NCBI RefSeq assembly: GCF_947496385.1
Contig: NZ_CANMCP010000001.1
Location: 248,001-312,000 of the forward strand
DNA from: an uncultured Croceicoccus sp.
GTDB lineage: Bacteria; Pseudomonadota; Alphaproteobacteria; Sphingomonadales; Sphingomonadaceae
Direction: 5' to 3'
DNA length: 64,000 nucleotides
Shown in pieces: positions 62,362-64,000 of the stretch. Position 1 is the stretch's first letter, and every line of letters starts with the position of its first letter. The translations under genes and the position numbers were made by a program. Below the pieces are notes generated by a model that saw nothing but the letters and a program-made list of their open reading frames with translations, was not told the origin of the DNA and did not search any database.

Positions 62362-63764
62362 GTTTCAAAGGGTTGACCCCTATCGTTTATGGCGGACGCG
62401 AAGTCTGGCCGGTGATCGAGGGCGGCAAGGGCGTCTCCGCCACCAACCATGCGAGCTCCGGCGCGTGGGCGGCAGCCGGCGGCATCGGCACGGTCAGCGC
62501 GGTAAACGCCGACAGCTATGATGCGGAAGGCAAGATCGTCCCGCAGATTTACGAGCAGATGACGCGCAAGGAGCGGCACGAGCAGCTCGTAAGCTATGCC
62601 ATCGACGGCGGCATCGAACAGGTGCGCCGCGCGCATGAAATCGCCGGTGGCAAGGGCGCGATCAATATCAACGTGCTGTGGGAAATGGGCGGCGCGCAGG
62701 AGGTGCTCGAGGGTATCCTGTCCGAAACCAGCGATCTCGTGACCGGCGTGACCTGCGGCGCGGGCATGCCGTACAAGCTCGCCGACATCGCGCAGAAGCA
62801 CAACGTCCACTACCTCCCCATCGTAAGCTCGGGCCGGGCGTTCCGCGCCTTGTGGAAACGCTCCTATTCCAAGGTGCCGGACCTGATGGCAGCGGTGGTG
62901 TACGAAGATCCCTGGCTCGCGGGCGGGCACAATGGCCTCTCCAACGCCGAGGATCCGCTGAAGCCCGAGGATCCCTACCCGCGCGTGAAGACGCTGCGCG
63001 AGATGATGCGCAAGGAAGGCATTGCCGACACCGTGCCGATCGTGATGGCCGGCGGTGTCTGGGCGCTCAAGGACTGGAACGACTGGATCGACAATCCCGA
63101 GCTTGGCACCATCGCGTTTCAGTTCGGCACGCGCCCGCTGCTGACCGAGGAAAGCCCCATCCCGCAGGGGTGGAAGGACGCATTGCGCGATCTGGAGCCG
63201 GGCGACGTCCTGCTGCACAAGTTTTCGCCGACGGGATTCTACTCCTCGGCGGTGCGGACGCGTTTCCTCAAATCGCTGGAGGCGCGCTCGCAGCGCCAGA
63301 TCCCCTATTCCCGCGTCGAGGCGGGCGAGCACACGGTGCAGCTCGATGTCGGGGTGAAGGGCAAGAATTTCTGGGTCGCGCCGAAGGATCGCGAACGCGC
63401 CCGCGCCTGGCACGCCGCCGGTTTTACCGAGGCGCTGAAAACGCCCGACGATACCGTCGTCTTCGTCGAGCCGGAAGAACGCGCCACCATCCGCGAGGAT
63501 CAGGCCGCCTGCATGGGGTGCCTGTCGCATTGTTCGTTCTCGTCATGGAAGGATCATGACGATTACACCACGGGCCGGCTGGCCGACCCGCGCAGCTTCT
63601 GTATTCAGAAAACCCTGCAGGACATCGCCCATGGCGACCCGGTGGAGAACAACCTGATGTTTGCAGGGCACGCGGCCTATCGCTTCAAGCAGGATCCGTT
63701 CTATTCCAACGGTTTCACGCCGACGGTGAAAGAACTGGTCGAGCGTATCCTGACCGGCGAATAA
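62358..63764 (+). CDS. Nitronate monooxygenase-like flavoprotein with Cys-rich C-terminus
   Basis: FMN-binding TIM-barrel protein of 468 residues of the NMO/2-nitropropane dioxygenase family. It has PVIEGGKGVSATNH at the start, GGIGTVSAVNADSY, FMN-phosphate regions VTCGAGMP and IVMAGGVWAL, and FGTRPLLTEES. It is longer than classic NMOs (about 320-380). A C-terminal extension has Cys385-x2-Cys388-x3-Cys392 and Cys415, possibly an Fe-S or zinc site. The start overlaps the methyltransferase stop (ATGA). The physiological substrate is unknown. Confidence 0.85.
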   Translation: MSFKGLTPIVYGGREVWPVIEGGKGVSATNHASSGAWAAAGGIGTVSAVNADSYDAEGKIVPQIYEQMTRKERHEQLVSYAIDGGIEQVRRAHEIAGGKGAININVLWEMGGAQEVLEGILSETSDLVTGVTCGAGMPYKLADIAQKHNVHYLPIVSSGRAFRALWKRSYSKVPDLMAAVVYEDPWLAGGHNGLSNAEDPLKPEDPYPRVKTLREMMRKEGIADTVPIVMAGGVWALKDWNDWIDNPELGTIAFQFGTRPLLTEESPIPQGWKDALRDLEPGDVLLHKFSPTGFYSSAVRTRFLKSLEARSQRQIPYSRVEAGEHTVQLDVGVKGKNFWVAPKDRERARAWHAAGFTEALKTPDDTVVFVEPEERATIREDQAACMGCLSHCSFSSWKDHDDYTTGRLADPRSFCIQKTLQDIAHGDPVENNLMFAGHAAYRFKQDPFYSNGFTPTVKELVERILTGE

Positions 63765-63774
63765 CCGCCCCGCG

Positions 63775-64000
63775 TCAGAGCCAGCCTTCGAGAACCTGGT
63801 CCGGCGGGCGGTGTCCGTCGGCCCATACGCGGATGTTGGCGATGACGCGGTCGCCCGATGCGGCGCGGCCTTCCTCGGTCGCGCTGCCGATGTGGGGCTG
63901 CGTCACCGTGTTGCGATGGGCGAGCAGGCGCGCATCGACATGCGGTTCGTCGGGATACACGTCGAGCCCCGCACCCCACAGATGCCCGCTTTCCAGCGCG
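63775..64000 (-). CDS. D-2-hydroxyacid dehydrogenase, C-terminal part (cut by window edge)
   Basis: Only the last 75 residues or so are in the window. They show LESGHLWGAGLDVYPDEP, the family's end of the NAD-binding domain, and TQPHIGSATEEGR with the catalytic His, matching glyoxylate/hydroxypyruvate reductase-type (GhrB/GyaR) enzymes. The gene is convergent with the flavoprotein gene, 10 bases apart. The rest of the gene lies beyond the right edge. Confidence 0.85.
   Translation of the reverse strand, partial: ALESGHLWGAGLDVYPDEPHVDARLLAHRNTVTQPHIGSATEEGRAASGDRVIANIRVWADGHRPPDQVLEGWL

Overview
The window is a GC-rich chromosomal segment of an alphaproteobacterium, most likely a member of the Sphingomonadales (Erythrobacteraceae or Sphingomonadaceae). 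I infer this from the gene style and order: RNase E with a large acidic insertion in its S1 domain, tkt-gap-MOSC-pgk with a class I aldolase, zapA with a small coiled-coil partner next to a 6S-like RNA and the 5-formyl-THF cyclo-ligase gene, amidase-PBP1A-prfB, and enzymes resembling exosortase-A-associated proteins. No phage, insertion sequence or CRISPR array is visible. Both ends are open: the right edge cuts a 2-hydroxyacid dehydrogenase gene.

Layout. 0.6-5.5 kb: a TetR-controlled tripartite drug efflux operon (tetR, DHA2 transporter, HlyD adaptor, NodT outer-membrane factor), read leftward with 4-bp overlaps and a palindromic operator upstream. 6.2-16.0 kb: an aromatic-acid catabolic island. 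An AraC-type PobR-like regulator is divergent from a tight operon pobA-pcaI-pcaJ-pcaH-pcaG-pcaB-pcaDC, which takes 4-hydroxybenzoate through protocatechuate and ortho cleavage to 3-oxoadipyl-CoA. Convergent with it are a vanillate-demethylase-like Rieske oxygenase and an aromatic acid:H+ symporter. No thiolase gene (pcaF) and no vanB reductase gene lie in the window. 16.6-22.7 kb: a czcCBA-type heavy-metal RND operon headed by a small His-rich exported protein; czcC appears to carry a frameshift in its signal peptide. 23.4-28.1 kb: a DUF885 lipoprotein, a short Hsp70-like ATPase and an SDR, separated by gene-poor stretches.

29-42.5 kb is mostly housekeeping: tRNA-Pro(CGG), thyA, tRNA-Asp(GTC), DUF2842, fau, a 6S-like RNA, zapA, a ZauP-like protein, tkt, gap, a MOSC protein, pgk, fba, thiE, an L,D-transpeptidase, an M23 peptidase and trxB. 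42.5-46.5 kb: an acyl carrier protein divergent from an acyl-CoA ligase and a PLP decarboxylase, followed by a protein that looks like a P-loop ATPase without its P-loop. This set resembles part of an exosortase-A locus, but no exosortase is present.

46.5-53.2 kb: zapE, a thioesterase and sdhB, then a four-gene divergent arrangement: a nucleotidyltransferase plus ATP-grasp ligase facing a PLP fold-type-I enzyme plus an SDR. This is the best candidate for an undescribed small-molecule pathway. 53.2-64 kb: rne, N-acetylmuramoyl-L-alanine amidase, PBP1A, prfB, a lipoprotein-type SAM methyltransferase, a nitronate-monooxygenase-like flavoprotein with a Cys-rich tail, and the truncated dehydrogenase.

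All identifications rest on reading motifs and gene order; no database search was run.
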